The position numbers and the translations under genes were made by a program. A DNA stretch of 64,000 bases from Sphingopyxis sp. FD7 (GTDB taxonomy: Bacteria > Pseudomonadota > Alphaproteobacteria > Sphingomonadales > Sphingomonadaceae). Positions 1 through 8,733 of the stretch are shown here, in pieces. Location of the stretch: the NCBI RefSeq assembly GCF_003609835.1, contig NZ_AP017898.1, forward strand, positions 992,001-1,056,000, read 5' to 3'. How positions within the stretch are numbered: the first letter of the stretch is position 1; each line of letters begins with the position of its first letter. The notes below the pieces were generated by a model that was not told where the DNA came from, made no database searches, and was given only the letters and a program-made list of their open reading frames with translations.

Positions 1-2
1 GT

Positions 3-1256
3 TTGACGGACGCGAAGATCGCAGGGCTCAAGGCGCCGGCGGCTGGTCAGGTTGAGCTGGCCGATGGTATCGTCCCCGGCCTGAGGCTCCGCATGGGTGC
101 CAGTGGTATCAAGACGTACATTCTGCGCAAGCGGGTTCAGGGCAAGTGGTTGAATGTGACCATCGGACGCCATGGTCCGAGTTTTACCCTCGCTCATGCG
201 CGTAAGAAGGCGCGAGATCTGCTGGTCGATGTCGAGCAGGGCAAGAGCATTGCCAGGAAGCCGGGTGCTAAGAGGAAAGGGGCAAAGGGCGTCGGTACGG
301 TCGCCGAGCTCTACGAGACGTATCTGTCCCAGCAGATCGAGGGCAAAAAGCGCAGCGCAAGGGAGTTCGATCGGGTCTTCCGAAAGTACATTGAGCCCGA
401 GCTGGGAGACCGCCTCGCGGACTCCATTACCCGAGGTGACGTGAGCCGCTTTGTTGAGAAGATCGCATTCGAGCGGGGCAAGGAAACCCTGACGATGGCG
501 CGGATCGTCTATCGCCATCTTTCGACCTTCTACACTTGGGCACTCACCAGACTCGAGCATATGCCCGCCAATCCCTGCCGGGACGCGTGGCGTCCGAAAC
601 GCAATGAACCTCGTGATCGCGTACTCAGCGACCGAGAACTCGCGGCGCTATGGCAATCTGCGGTCGAGGATGGCTATCCATTCGGTCACCTTGTGCAGAT
701 GCTTGTCCTTACGGCTCAACGCCGGGGTGAAGTGCTCGATGCAGCTTGCGACGAGTTCGATTTCAAGGCGAAGGTTTGGACCGTCCCAGGCGACCGAGCG
801 AAAAATGGCAAAGCGAATGTGGTGCCGCTATCCGCGCAGGCCCTTGCAGTAGTCACAGAGGTCTTCGTGGCCGCAGGGATCGATCCTGACGATGCTCACA
901 AGCAATCCCAGATTCTGTTGGCATCGAAGGTCACCAGCACGAACAGCGTTAGCGGCCTCTCGAAAGCATGGAAGCGGATCAGAGCAAGCGTGGACGAGAA
1001 GCTCGGCTACGAAGCCGGTCACTTCACAATGCATGACATTCGGCGGACGGTGGCAACTGGCCTCCAGCGTCTCGGCATACCTCTGGTGGTTTCTGAAGCG
1101 GTCCTCAATCACCAGTCAGGATCAGCTATGGCCGGTGTGGCGGGGGTTTATCACCGACACCAGTATACCAACGAGAAGCGCGAGGCGTTGGCGTTGTGGG
1201 GCAAGGAGGTAATGCAGATTGTAGCCAAGTACCCCGTCGAGGCCAAAAGCGGCTAA
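3..1256 (+). CDS. Tyrosine-type site-specific integrase with N-terminal arm-binding domain
   Basis: Catalyses integration and excision of the element that fills the left part of the window. The first ~85 residues match the DUF4102 arm-type DNA-binding domain of P4-like integrases, followed by a SAM-like core-binding domain and a C-terminal catalytic domain. Visible catalytic residues are the Arg in TAQRRGE (about residue 241), HDIRR (His/Arg about 345-348), the His in LNHQSG and a Tyr in GVYHRHQY (about 384). The frame opens with TTG at position 3, so the true start may lie a few codons before the window. The 417 residues are near the family's usual length. Putative arm-type sites of a kind such an enzyme could use occur at 23474-23496 and 34051-34073. 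The next gene is convergent. Confidence 0.9.
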   Translation: MTDAKIAGLKAPAAGQVELADGIVPGLRLRMGASGIKTYILRKRVQGKWLNVTIGRHGPSFTLAHARKKARDLLVDVEQGKSIARKPGAKRKGAKGVGTVAELYETYLSQQIEGKKRSAREFDRVFRKYIEPELGDRLADSITRGDVSRFVEKIAFERGKETLTMARIVYRHLSTFYTWALTRLEHMPANPCRDAWRPKRNEPRDRVLSDRELAALWQSAVEDGYPFGHLVQMLVLTAQRRGEVLDAACDEFDFKAKVWTVPGDRAKNGKANVVPLSAQALAVVTEVFVAAGIDPDDAHKQSQILLASKVTSTNSVSGLSKAWKRIRASVDEKLGYEAGHFTMHDIRRTVATGLQRLGIPLVVSEAVLNHQSGSAMAGVAGVYHRHQYTNEKREALALWGKEVMQIVAKYPVEAKSG

Positions 1257-1345
1257 ACTCCCGTGCAGTCGCTTGCCTGCAAAATGGTCCAGCCCGGCAA
1301 CAATCCGTCGATTTCCTCTGTTTCGGCTAACTTGCGGATAAACCG

Positions 1346-2002
1346 CTAAAAGCGCCAATAGCGAAGGACGTCGCGGACATATCCGGGCGTTTCGCCATTC
1401 CGCGGTATCCCGCCCGCGCGTTCGACTGCACCTGGACCGGCATTGTAGGCTGCGACAGCGAGGTGAACCACGCCGAACCTGTCGAGCATCTGCCTCAGAT
1501 ACCGCGCCGCGCCGAAGATATTGGCCATGGGGTCAAAGCGATTGAAGACGCCAAGTTCCTTTGCCGTTGCTGGCATCAGCTGGCCAAGGCCCGCAGCGCC
1601 TGCCGGGCTGACAGCAAGGGGGTTATAGCGGGATTCCGTCCAGACGAGCGCGTCGAGCAGGCCGGTAGGCAATGAATACTTCGCTTCCGCCGCATAAACG
1701 TGGGGCAGGTAGCTCGCCCGCCGAAACCCGGATGCGGCAGTTTTGGCCTTGGGCTCGTATCTGTGCGGCAGGTTGACCCGTCCATTTTCTGCAACGCTCG
1801 AACTTGGTGCTGGGGCGGCTTGCGCGGATTGCCAGAACCCATGCTCGACCAACTGAAATCCGTTCGATGCTTCGGCAATCCGAAAGCCGCCTGAAGGACC
1901 GGCATGTTGCTCTGGTAAATCTGGCATTGGCAGTTCTTGGGCATTGGCAGGCATGGCTGATGCGATGGCAATGCCACCGATCAAGAGAGCTTTTATTGTC
2001 AT
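1346..2002 (-). CDS. VirB1-like lytic transglycosylase (SLT domain), exported
   Basis: A 218-residue exported muramidase-like protein. The N-terminus is a signal peptide ending near AMPANAQ. The C-terminal half is an SLT/lysozyme-like domain with the catalytic Glu in [13 protein letters not shown], the [10 protein letters not shown] motif and the [14 protein letters not shown] motif. The family cleaves peptidoglycan beta-1,4 links and, as VirB1/TrbN, opens the wall for conjugation machinery. No other type IV secretion gene is visible in the window, so a conjugative role is inference from the mobile-element context. The start ATG at 2002 is preceded by AGGATCGAG. It is divergent from the primase-like gene. 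Confidence 0.85.
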   Translation of the reverse strand: MTIKALLIGGIAIASAMPANAQELPMPDLPEQHAGPSGGFRIAEASNGFQLVEHGFWQSAQAAPAPSSSVAENGRVNLPHRYEPKAKTAASGFRRASYLPHVYAAEAKYSLPTGLLDALVWTESRYNPLAVSPAGAAGLGQLMPATAKELGVFNRFDPMANIFGAARYLRQMLDRFGVVHLAVAAYNAGPGAVERAGGIPRNGETPGYVRDVLRYWRF

Positions 2003-2126
2003 TTCTCGATCCTTCTATAGCCGAATCGAGTGAGAACATATAAAGAACAAACGATGTAGGAAAATGCTTTGGCGCTGGTGCAGAGCGGAGGCTGCACGGG
2101 GAGGGCACCTCAACCGGAGTAGGTCG

Positions 2127-3056
2127 ATGCCCCAGCTAGAGAAAAGTCATCAACTCGAACGCCGTGCCCGCACGATTATCGTACGCCTCAAGGGAACATG
2201 GCGCCAGGGCAAGGGCATGTGCTGCTGTCCTGCCCACGACGACCGCACACCGTCGCTCAGCGTGACCTTGGGGCGAAAGGCCATCCTGTTCCATTGCTTC
2301 GCCGGATGTTCGAATGAGGACGTCATTGCTGCATTGGATCGCCAGGGCGTTCGCAGCCGAGAGCTCTTTGATGGTTCTGGCCCTGGAACAGCTGATCGGC
2401 AAAATCAGAGTGACTTCAGTCCCAATGCGCGACGCTTGTGGCAATCGGCTTCGGCGATCTCCGACAGCCCGGTCGAACGATATCTCGGACAGCGCGGTCT
2501 CCAGCGCGCATCTGACCAGTTCCGCTACCTTGAACGTACGCCGCTCGGGCCACGCGGGGCAGTTAAGTTTCTCCCTGCGATGCTGGCCGCAGTCACGACT
2601 GACATTGGCGTTATCGCAGTACATAGGACATTTCTCGACGTGGCGAGCGGCAAGCTGGCCGGTTTCGAGCGGCCCAAGCGTGCGCTTGGCACCCTTGGCT
2701 GTGGTGCCGTCAGACTTGCGCCGGCAGTGCAGGGGCGTCTGGGTCTTGCCGAAGGTATCGAGAGCGCCCTGTCAGCCATGCAGCTCTTCGGGATCCCGTG
2801 CTGGGCGACGCTTGGAAACGAGCGGTTCGGTCTGGTTTCGATCCCGGAGAGCGTGCGCGAGCTCTACCTGTTCATCGACAATGATGCCGGAGGCGCTCTC
2901 GCCGAGGAGCGAGCGCTGAAGGCCTATGCTACGCCTAATCGTGTCATCCACTCGCGAGCACCGGCCTCGCCTGGTTTTGACTGGAACGATGAGCTGCAGT
3001 CGCGGCTTGCCCAAAAACCTGATCTATCGGGCAGAGGGGAGGGGGCCTTTGGCTGA
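2127..3056 (+). CDS. CHC2 zinc-finger / Toprim primase-like protein
   Basis: A protein of 309 residues from the ATG at 2127, which has GGAG about 7 nt upstream; an in-frame ATG at 2064 has no comparable site. The N-terminus carries a primase-type zinc finger (CCCPAHDDRTPSLSV followed by FHCFAGCS), and the C-terminal part a Toprim domain (LAEGIESALSAM, then LYLFIDNDAGG with the acidic DxD-like pair). This is the architecture of plasmid/ICE Toprim proteins in the DUF7146 group. The likely role is primer synthesis or nucleic-acid processing during element replication. It lies 40 bp upstream of the large helicase gene in the same direction, probably as an operon. Confidence 0.8.
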   Translation: MPQLEKSHQLERRARTIIVRLKGTWRQGKGMCCCPAHDDRTPSLSVTLGRKAILFHCFAGCSNEDVIAALDRQGVRSRELFDGSGPGTADRQNQSDFSPNARRLWQSASAISDSPVERYLGQRGLQRASDQFRYLERTPLGPRGAVKFLPAMLAAVTTDIGVIAVHRTFLDVASGKLAGFERPKRALGTLGCGAVRLAPAVQGRLGLAEGIESALSAMQLFGIPCWATLGNERFGLVSIPESVRELYLFIDNDAGGALAEERALKAYATPNRVIHSRAPASPGFDWNDELQSRLAQKPDLSGRGEGAFG

Positions 3057-3096
3057 TTGAGGCCTGCCCGCCGCAGGACCTCGTCAGGAGGTTCCC

Positions 3097-6000
3097 ATGT
3101 CCAATTCTTCCCTCGCCTTTGCATTCGATGACCCATCACCGCCCGTTGTTGTGATGGCGGCCCAGACCATGGCTTCTGAGCTGGCGGCAGGCCGCGCGCT
3201 TTCACGCAGCGACGTCACGCGCATCATGACAGAGCACTTCGGGGGGAGCGATGCTCTCGGGCGTTGGTCAGTTCGTGACGCCCATGCAGCCACCGAGCTG
3301 GCACAGGTTCAATACCTGCGAGCAGCGGATCAGATTCTGCTCTCGGCGTCGATCGACGAGGCGGAACAGTTCTTCTGCTCCCTCGATGCCCGACTGCCGA
3401 CCCAGACCAATCGCAGCGACGAGCAGATCGAATGGCAGCAGTTTGCGACGCCGCCGCGCCTTGCCTGGCTTGCTGCCCGAGCTTGCGCGCTGGCCACTGG
3501 CGAGCTTGTGCTGGAACCCTCGGCCGGAACGGGCATGCTCGCGGTCTGGGCCGCCAAGGCCGGCTCGCGCCTTGCCCTCAACGAAATCTCGCCGCTCCGC
3601 CGCGACTGCCTGAATGCCCTGTTCCCGGCTGCCCGAGTGGCCGGTCATGACGCTGAGCTGATCGACGAACTGCTTGATCCCGCCATCACCCCAAGCGTCG
3701 TGTTGATGAACCCTCCCTATTCGCACGGCATCGAGCGAGGGCACGATAGTCGCACCGGCTCGCGCCACCTGAGGTCGGCCTGGAACCGTCTGGCGTCCGG
3801 CGGTCGGCTTTTCGCAATCATGCCCGAATGGTTCGATTGCGCGAGGTTTCTGGCGGGTCTGAAGGGGCCAGTTTCGCTGCGGCTCAATGCCGCCGTCGAA
3901 CGCGCGTTCGTCAGGCAGGGCACCGGCATAACCACGCGGCTGTTGGTGTTCGACAAGGTGGACGACTCCCATGAGCCTGTCGCTATCCGCACAAACGACT
4001 TTCGCCAGCTGGTCGATCTTGTCGAGGCTCTGCCGGCTCGCGGCAGCTTGGAGGCTGTTCCCGAGCAATCGAGCCTCCCGGCTCGTGCGCCGTTTCGCCT
4101 GGTGGCCGCGCCGCGCAGGCCACTGCCGACACCGACCAGAATCACTCCTGCAGCATCCGCCATCGGGTCGCTCACGTACCAGACCCTCGAAACCCCTTCG
4201 CCGCTTGCCCCTCAGGTCGGCCACTATCTGCCCTATCGTCCGAGCAGAATCGTGATCGATGGCGCGGCGGAACATCCAACGCCGCTCGTTGAGTCCGTCG
4301 CCATGGGGTCGATCGCCGCACCGATTCCCGAAGCTGTGCCCCAGCTGCCCGACGGAATGATTGCCAAGGGACTGCTGTCGGCCGCCCAGGCAGAGACACT
4401 GATCTACGCGGCTAGCGCCCATGCGCGCGATCTACCCGGTCGGTTCGAGCCCGAGGACAAGGGCTGTTCGCTCAAGGCATCTGCGGAAGGCCAGACGTAC
4501 CGCCTGGGCTATTTCCTCGGGGACGGAACGGGCGCCGGGAAGGGCCGTCAGGTTGCCAGCGTCATCCTCGATCGCTGGGTGCGCGGGGAGCGCCGCCATA
4601 TCTGGATCTCGAAGAACGAGGCGCTGCTCGAAGATGCCCGGCGCGACTGGGCTGCGCTGGGTGGCCTCCCGATCGACATCCAGCCGCTCGCATCCTGGAA
4701 GCTCGGCACCCCCATCGCCATGCGCGATGGCATTCTCTTCGTGACCTACCCGACCCTGCGGTCGGGCCGAAACGATGCGACCCGCCTCGACCAGATCCTC
4801 GCCTGGGCGGGTGATGACTTCGACGGCGTGATCGTGTTCGACGAGGCGCACGCCATGGCCAATGCTGCTGGCGGCGAAGGATCGCGAGGCAAGGTCAAGG
4901 GATCGGAGCAGGGTATCGCTGGCGTGCGCCTGCAGAACCTCCTGCCGCGGGCACGCGTGCTCTACGCCTCGGCAACAGGTGCATCAGACGTCAACAATCT
5001 GGCCTATGCCACGCGCCTTGGCCTGTGGGGTCCGGAGACAGCCTTCGCCAATCGCGAGGCGTTCGTCGCCGACATTCGTGACGGCGGGATCGCAGCGATG
5101 GAACTGGTTGCGCGGGACCTCAAGTCGCTCGGCCTCTACACCGCGCGCGCATTGTCCTTCGCCGGCGTCGAATACGAAATCCTCGAGCATCGCCTGAGCG
5201 AGGATCAGATTGCGGTCTATGACGCCTATGCCGAGGCCTGGGCGATCATTCACGCCAACCTCCGAGAAGCGCTGGAAGCCACGCGGATCGTCGATAGCGA
5301 AACCGGCGGGACGCTCAATTCCGGTGCCAAGTCCGCAGCGCTCTCGATCTTCGAGGGAACCAAGCAGCGCTTCTTCGCGCAGCTGCTTCTGTCGATGAAG
5401 CTGCCCAGCCTGTTACCAGCTATCGACGCAGCGATTGGCGAGGGGAACGCCGTGGTCGTCCAGCTGGTCTCGACCGCAGAAGCCATGCTCAATCGTCGGC
5501 TTGCCGACCTCTCTGATGAGGAGCGCGAAGCGCTGGAGATCGATCTGTCCCCGCGGGAATATGTGATCGATTACCTCGCCAAGAGCTTTCCTGTCCGGCT
5601 GATGGCGGTCTTCACCGATGAAAACGGCAATCCTCGCTCAGAACCGATGAGCGATGAGCAAGGCGCGCCAGTACTATGCCGATCGGCACTCGCCGCCCGC
5701 AACCGGATGATCGAGCAGCTCTGCGCCTTGCCGCCCATCGCGACTGCGCTTGACGCCATCATCGAACGCTTCGGCGTCGATCAGGTGGCGGAAGTGACCG
5801 GCCGTACGCGGCGGCTGATCATTGGCGGCGATGGCCATCAGAAACTCCAATCCCGATCGCCGCGCGCGAACGTCGCTGAAACCCAGGCCTTCATGGATGG
5901 CAGCAAGCGCATCCTCGTCTTTTCCGACGCCGGGGGAACGGGGCGCAGCTACCATGCCGATCTCGCAGCCAAGAACCAGGCCCGCCGCGTTCATTTCCTG

Positions 6001-7338
6001 CTCGAGCCAGGATGGCGGGCTGACGCCGCAATCCAGGGGCTCGGACGGACCAATCGCACCAATCAGGCATCAGCGCCGCTATTCAAGCCGGTGACGACCG
6101 ATGTCCGCGGCGAGCGCCGCTTCATCTCGACGATCGCGCGGCGGCTCGACAGCCTCGGGGCCCTGACGCGCGGGCAGCGCCAGACCGGCGGACAGAACCT
6201 GTTCGATCCGGCCGACAATCTCGAGAGCATCTACGTCAAGGAGGCGCTCCACCGCTGGTTCGGCTTGTTGTTCATCGGCAAGCTCGATGCGGTCAGCCTC
6301 GGGCGATTTCAGGACCTGACAGGCCTCAGGATTGAAGCACCCGACGGGTCGATGGTCGATGACCTGCCGTCGATCCAGCGCTGGCTCAATCGCATCCTCG
6401 CACTTCCCATCGCCTTACAGAACGCGATCTTCGATGAGTTCATGGGGCTGGTTGACGCGCGGATTGATGCCGCGCGTCAGGCCGGCACGCTCGATCTCGG
6501 CCTTGAGACCATCGCGGTCGAGGACTTCACGGTCCTGTCGGACACGCTGCTGCGCACGGATCCGGCGTCGGGCGCGACCACCCATCTGCTGGAACTGGAA
6601 ATCGCCCGGGCCCTGAAGCCGCTGACGCTGAAGAGGCTCGAAGAGCTCTACGGCCTCGCCGGGCAACGGCAGCAACCTGTTCGGAACGCGCGTTCAGGCC
6701 GGGTTGGCTTGCTCGTACCCGCCCGCAGCATTCTTGCCGATGATGGCACGCGCGTGTCCCGCTTCGAATTGCTGCGTCCGCTGAAGCGCAGCCACATCAC
6801 CGAGGATCAGCTGGCTGAGAGCAGCTGGGAGGGAATCTCCGTCGACGCTTTCCGCGAAGCCTGGGCAGCCGAAGTTGAGGAAGCGCGGACCAGCCACAAG
6901 CGCGAGCGCCTCTATCTTGCGACGGGCCTTCTGCTGCCGGTCTGGGACAAGCTCCCGTCCGATTTCGTGAGGGTCAGTCGCATATCGGCAGCGGATGGCC
7001 GCTCGCTGCTTGGCCGGGAGGTTCCGGTCCATTGCGTTCCGGAACTGTGCCGGGCGCTGGGTCTCGAACGCGAGCAAGCGCTGTCAGCCGACGACATCGT
7101 CCAGACTGTTCTGGCGACTGGCCGAGCCATGGAATTCATTGGCCGCGAGCAGCTCATGGTCAAGCGCAGTCTGGTCAATGGCTCACAGCGAATTGAACTT
7201 ACCGGATGGAGCGTTGCCCGCCTTGACTGGTACAAGGCCCAAGGCTGCTTCTCGGAAATCATCCGCTACCAGACGCGGCTGTTCGTGCCGATCGATGGCG
7301 CGGCGAGCGTGGTTGCCAGATTGGCATCATCCGCATAG
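3097..7338 (+). CDS. Giant fused adenine-type methyltransferase and strawberry-notch SF2 helicase
   Basis: A 1413-residue protein. The N-terminal third holds a class I SAM methyltransferase: EPSAGTGML (motif I, about residue 142) and LMNPPYSHG (motif IV, about 205), the N-P-P-Y form used by N6-adenine methylases. The remainder is a strawberry-notch type SF2 helicase: GDGTGAGKGRQ (Walker A, about 475), VFDEAHAM (DEAH, about 581), YASATGASD (motif III) and QGLGRTNRTNQ (motif VI, about 980), then a long C-terminal domain. Such fusions are typical of alphaproteobacterial plasmids and integrative elements; the substrate is not established. A good ribosome site (AGGAGG) precedes the ATG. The 3' end overlaps the first operator-like repeat of the next operon. 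Confidence 0.85.
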   Translation: MSNSSLAFAFDDPSPPVVVMAAQTMASELAAGRALSRSDVTRIMTEHFGGSDALGRWSVRDAHAATELAQVQYLRAADQILLSASIDEAEQFFCSLDARLPTQTNRSDEQIEWQQFATPPRLAWLAARACALATGELVLEPSAGTGMLAVWAAKAGSRLALNEISPLRRDCLNALFPAARVAGHDAELIDELLDPAITPSVVLMNPPYSHGIERGHDSRTGSRHLRSAWNRLASGGRLFAIMPEWFDCARFLAGLKGPVSLRLNAAVERAFVRQGTGITTRLLVFDKVDDSHEPVAIRTNDFRQLVDLVEALPARGSLEAVPEQSSLPARAPFRLVAAPRRPLPTPTRITPAASAIGSLTYQTLETPSPLAPQVGHYLPYRPSRIVIDGAAEHPTPLVESVAMGSIAAPIPEAVPQLPDGMIAKGLLSAAQAETLIYAASAHARDLPGRFEPEDKGCSLKASAEGQTYRLGYFLGDGTGAGKGRQVASVILDRWVRGERRHIWISKNEALLEDARRDWAALGGLPIDIQPLASWKLGTPIAMRDGILFVTYPTLRSGRNDATRLDQILAWAGDDFDGVIVFDEAHAMANAAGGEGSRGKVKGSEQGIAGVRLQNLLPRARVLYASATGASDVNNLAYATRLGLWGPETAFANREAFVADIRDGGIAAMELVARDLKSLGLYTARALSFAGVEYEILEHRLSEDQIAVYDAYAEAWAIIHANLREALEATRIVDSETGGTLNSGAKSAALSIFEGTKQRFFAQLLLSMKLPSLLPAIDAAIGEGNAVVVQLVSTAEAMLNRRLADLSDEEREALEIDLSPREYVIDYLAKSFPVRLMAVFTDENGNPRSEPMSDEQGAPVLCRSALAARNRMIEQLCALPPIATALDAIIERFGVDQVAEVTGRTRRLIIGGDGHQKLQSRSPRANVAETQAFMDGSKRILVFSDAGGTGRSYHADLAAKNQARRVHFLLEPGWRADAAIQGLGRTNRTNQASAPLFKPVTTDVRGERRFISTIARRLDSLGALTRGQRQTGGQNLFDPADNLESIYVKEALHRWFGLLFIGKLDAVSLGRFQDLTGLRIEAPDGSMVDDLPSIQRWLNRILALPIALQNAIFDEFMGLVDARIDAARQAGTLDLGLETIAVEDFTVLSDTLLRTDPASGATTHLLELEIARALKPLTLKRLEELYGLAGQRQQPVRNARSGRVGLLVPARSILADDGTRVSRFELLRPLKRSHITEDQLAESSWEGISVDAFREAWAAEVEEARTSHKRERLYLATGLLLPVWDKLPSDFVRVSRISAADGRSLLGREVPVHCVPELCRALGLEREQALSADDIVQTVLATGRAMEFIGREQLMVKRSLVNGSQRIELTGWSVARLDWYKAQGCFSEIIRYQTRLFVPIDGAASVVARLASSA

Positions 7339-7382
7339 ACGGTTGCCAAATGGCATTAATCGGCGTATATGATGCCATATGG
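7314..7382 (+). promoter_or_regulatory. Three operator-like dyads before the Xre/RES toxin-antitoxin operon
   Basis: TGCCA-N3-TGGCA at 7314-7326, TGCCA-N2-TGGCA at 7344-7355, and a related half-degenerate copy, TGCCATATGGA, at 7373-7383 abutting the ribosome site. Repeated dyads ahead of a Xre-type antitoxin are the usual sign of autoregulation. The first overlaps the last codons of the upstream helicase gene. Confidence 0.65.
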
Positions 7383-7391
7383 AGAATCGCC

Positions 7392-7805
7392 ATGCTGGCT
7401 CTACAACCCGTTGATACTGCCGTTACCGCTTTCCGTCCCGATCCGATTACCCAGGATGAGGCAGCTGCCATGTTCCGGGCAGTCCTCAATCTGTTCGGCA
7501 AATGGGAGCTGACCGACGACCAGGCGGCAACGCTGCTCGACATGCCATTGCGCTCCTATCGCCGCTGGAAGGCTGAAGGTGCCGGGCGCGTTTCGCGCGA
7601 CGGACGCGCTCGTCTTTCTAACCTGATGGGCATCCACAAGGCGCTCCGGACCATCTACTCGGAGGCGACGCGGGGATATGCCTGGATCAGGGCAGCCAAT
7701 GACGCGTTCGGTGGAGCCAGTGCGCTCGATGTGATGCTCGGAGGCGAACTCACCGACATCATGCGGGTGCGTCGCTACCTCGACGCCGAGCGTGGTGGCT
7801 GGTGA
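7392..7805 (+). CDS. Xre/MbcA/ParS-family antitoxin of a RES toxin
   Basis: A protein of 137 residues from the ATG at 7392, with GGAG 8 nt upstream; an earlier in-frame ATG at 7350 sits inside the operator dyad. The middle contains an Xre-like helix-turn-helix (WELTDDQAATLLDMPLRSYRRW). The C-terminal MbcA/ParS/Xre domain ends in ALDVMLGGELTDIMRVRRYLDAERGGW, the part that typically caps the toxin active site. The gene overlaps the toxin gene by 4 nt (GTGA). The protein is expected to neutralise the RES toxin and to repress the operon through the TGCCA/TGGCA repeats upstream. Confidence 0.85.
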   Translation: MLALQPVDTAVTAFRPDPITQDEAAAMFRAVLNLFGKWELTDDQAATLLDMPLRSYRRWKAEGAGRVSRDGRARLSNLMGIHKALRTIYSEATRGYAWIRAANDAFGGASALDVMLGGELTDIMRVRRYLDAERGGW

Positions 7806-8530
7806 GCAAAACCGCGGATGTCCCGGTTTCTCGAGTTGAGTGGAGGGGCGCTGTCAGGATCATCCGCAGCGCCTTTCCGCCGATCGACCTGTTCGAGGAC
7901 ATCGCTGATCCAGCCGACTGGCCGCTGCTGATCTCGGCAGAGCAGAAGACCAATCCCCGCATCATGGCGACGATTGGCAATCTCGACCTCGTTCCAGTCG
8001 ACCGACGCGTCGGCGGCAATGGGGCATCCTACCTCATGGCGCCATTCACTCATGTCAGCACTGACCGGCCGAGCCGATTTACCGATGGCAGCTATGGTGT
8101 TCTCTATGTCGGGGACCGGTTTGAAACCGCGTTGTTCGAGACGATCCACCACCATGCCCGCTTCATGGCACGGACAAAGGAAGCGCCTGGCTGGACCTCG
8201 CAGTTCCGGGAGATCGTTATGTCAGTCGATGCTGACCTCCATGATCTCAGAGATGTAGAACTCGCGCCGGCCCTGGATCCTGAAAGTTACGCAGCATCCC
8301 AAGCTCTGGCTGCGAATCTCAGGGGTGCGGAATCCGACGGCATTGTCTACCCGAGCATCCGACATCCTGGCGGGGAGTGCGTCGCACTCTTCTACCCGGA
8401 CTGCGCGTCAAATCCTTTGCAGGGGCGCCACCTCGACTATCACTGGGATGGCGAGCGGGTTGACCTTGTCCGCGATGCCGGTTCGGGAGCTGTTTTCCGC
8501 ATCGTCGATTTGCCCATCGATCCTGTCTGA
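7802..8530 (+). CDS. RES-domain toxin (NAD+-degrading family)
   Basis: A 242-residue protein with the RES fold of MbcT/ParT-type toxins, which act on NAD+ by phosphorolysis or on metabolic enzymes by ADP-ribosylation. The pattern is clear: YRI-like opening (VRIIRSAFPP), the conserved Arg/Glu region (GVLYVGDRFETALFETIHHH), and the late Ser-containing stretch DGIVYPSIRHPGGECVALFYPD. GTG at 7802 overlaps the antitoxin stop. It is one unit with the Xre-type gene; which of the two RES activities applies cannot be told from sequence. Confidence 0.85.
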   Translation: MSKTADVPVSRVEWRGAVRIIRSAFPPIDLFEDIADPADWPLLISAEQKTNPRIMATIGNLDLVPVDRRVGGNGASYLMAPFTHVSTDRPSRFTDGSYGVLYVGDRFETALFETIHHHARFMARTKEAPGWTSQFREIVMSVDADLHDLRDVELAPALDPESYAASQALAANLRGAESDGIVYPSIRHPGGECVALFYPDCASNPLQGRHLDYHWDGERVDLVRDAGSGAVFRIVDLPIDPV

Positions 8531-8595
8531 CCGCATGAGTTGGGCTTCCAGCGGAGTGCTGTAGGATCTCCGAGCACAGTTGCCGGCCAGCAGAC

Positions 8596-8733
8596 TCATG
8601 TCTGCGCACCAGCCTTCACGAGTTCATGAAGGGCTTTGTCCGGCGAAACCGGACCCTTGTACAGCGGTCCACACGGTGTCTCCGCTAGCTTGGCGGAAAT
8701 CGCTAGGAGGTCGTCATCATCACCCTTTTCATA
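8596..8733 (-). pseudogene. C-terminal part of a DUF6933 gene, split by IS5-family copy A
   Basis: Reading leftward on the minus strand from the left edge of the insertion gives about 44 codons (GAA AAG GGT GAT ... CAG ACA TGA), including ETPCGPLYKGPVSPDKAL, which ends at the TGA at 8596-8598. It joins in frame to the N-terminal part at 9689-10066 when the 955-bp insertion and one copy of the ATA target duplication are removed. The restored protein would be 170 residues. The family has no assigned function. Confidence 0.8.
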
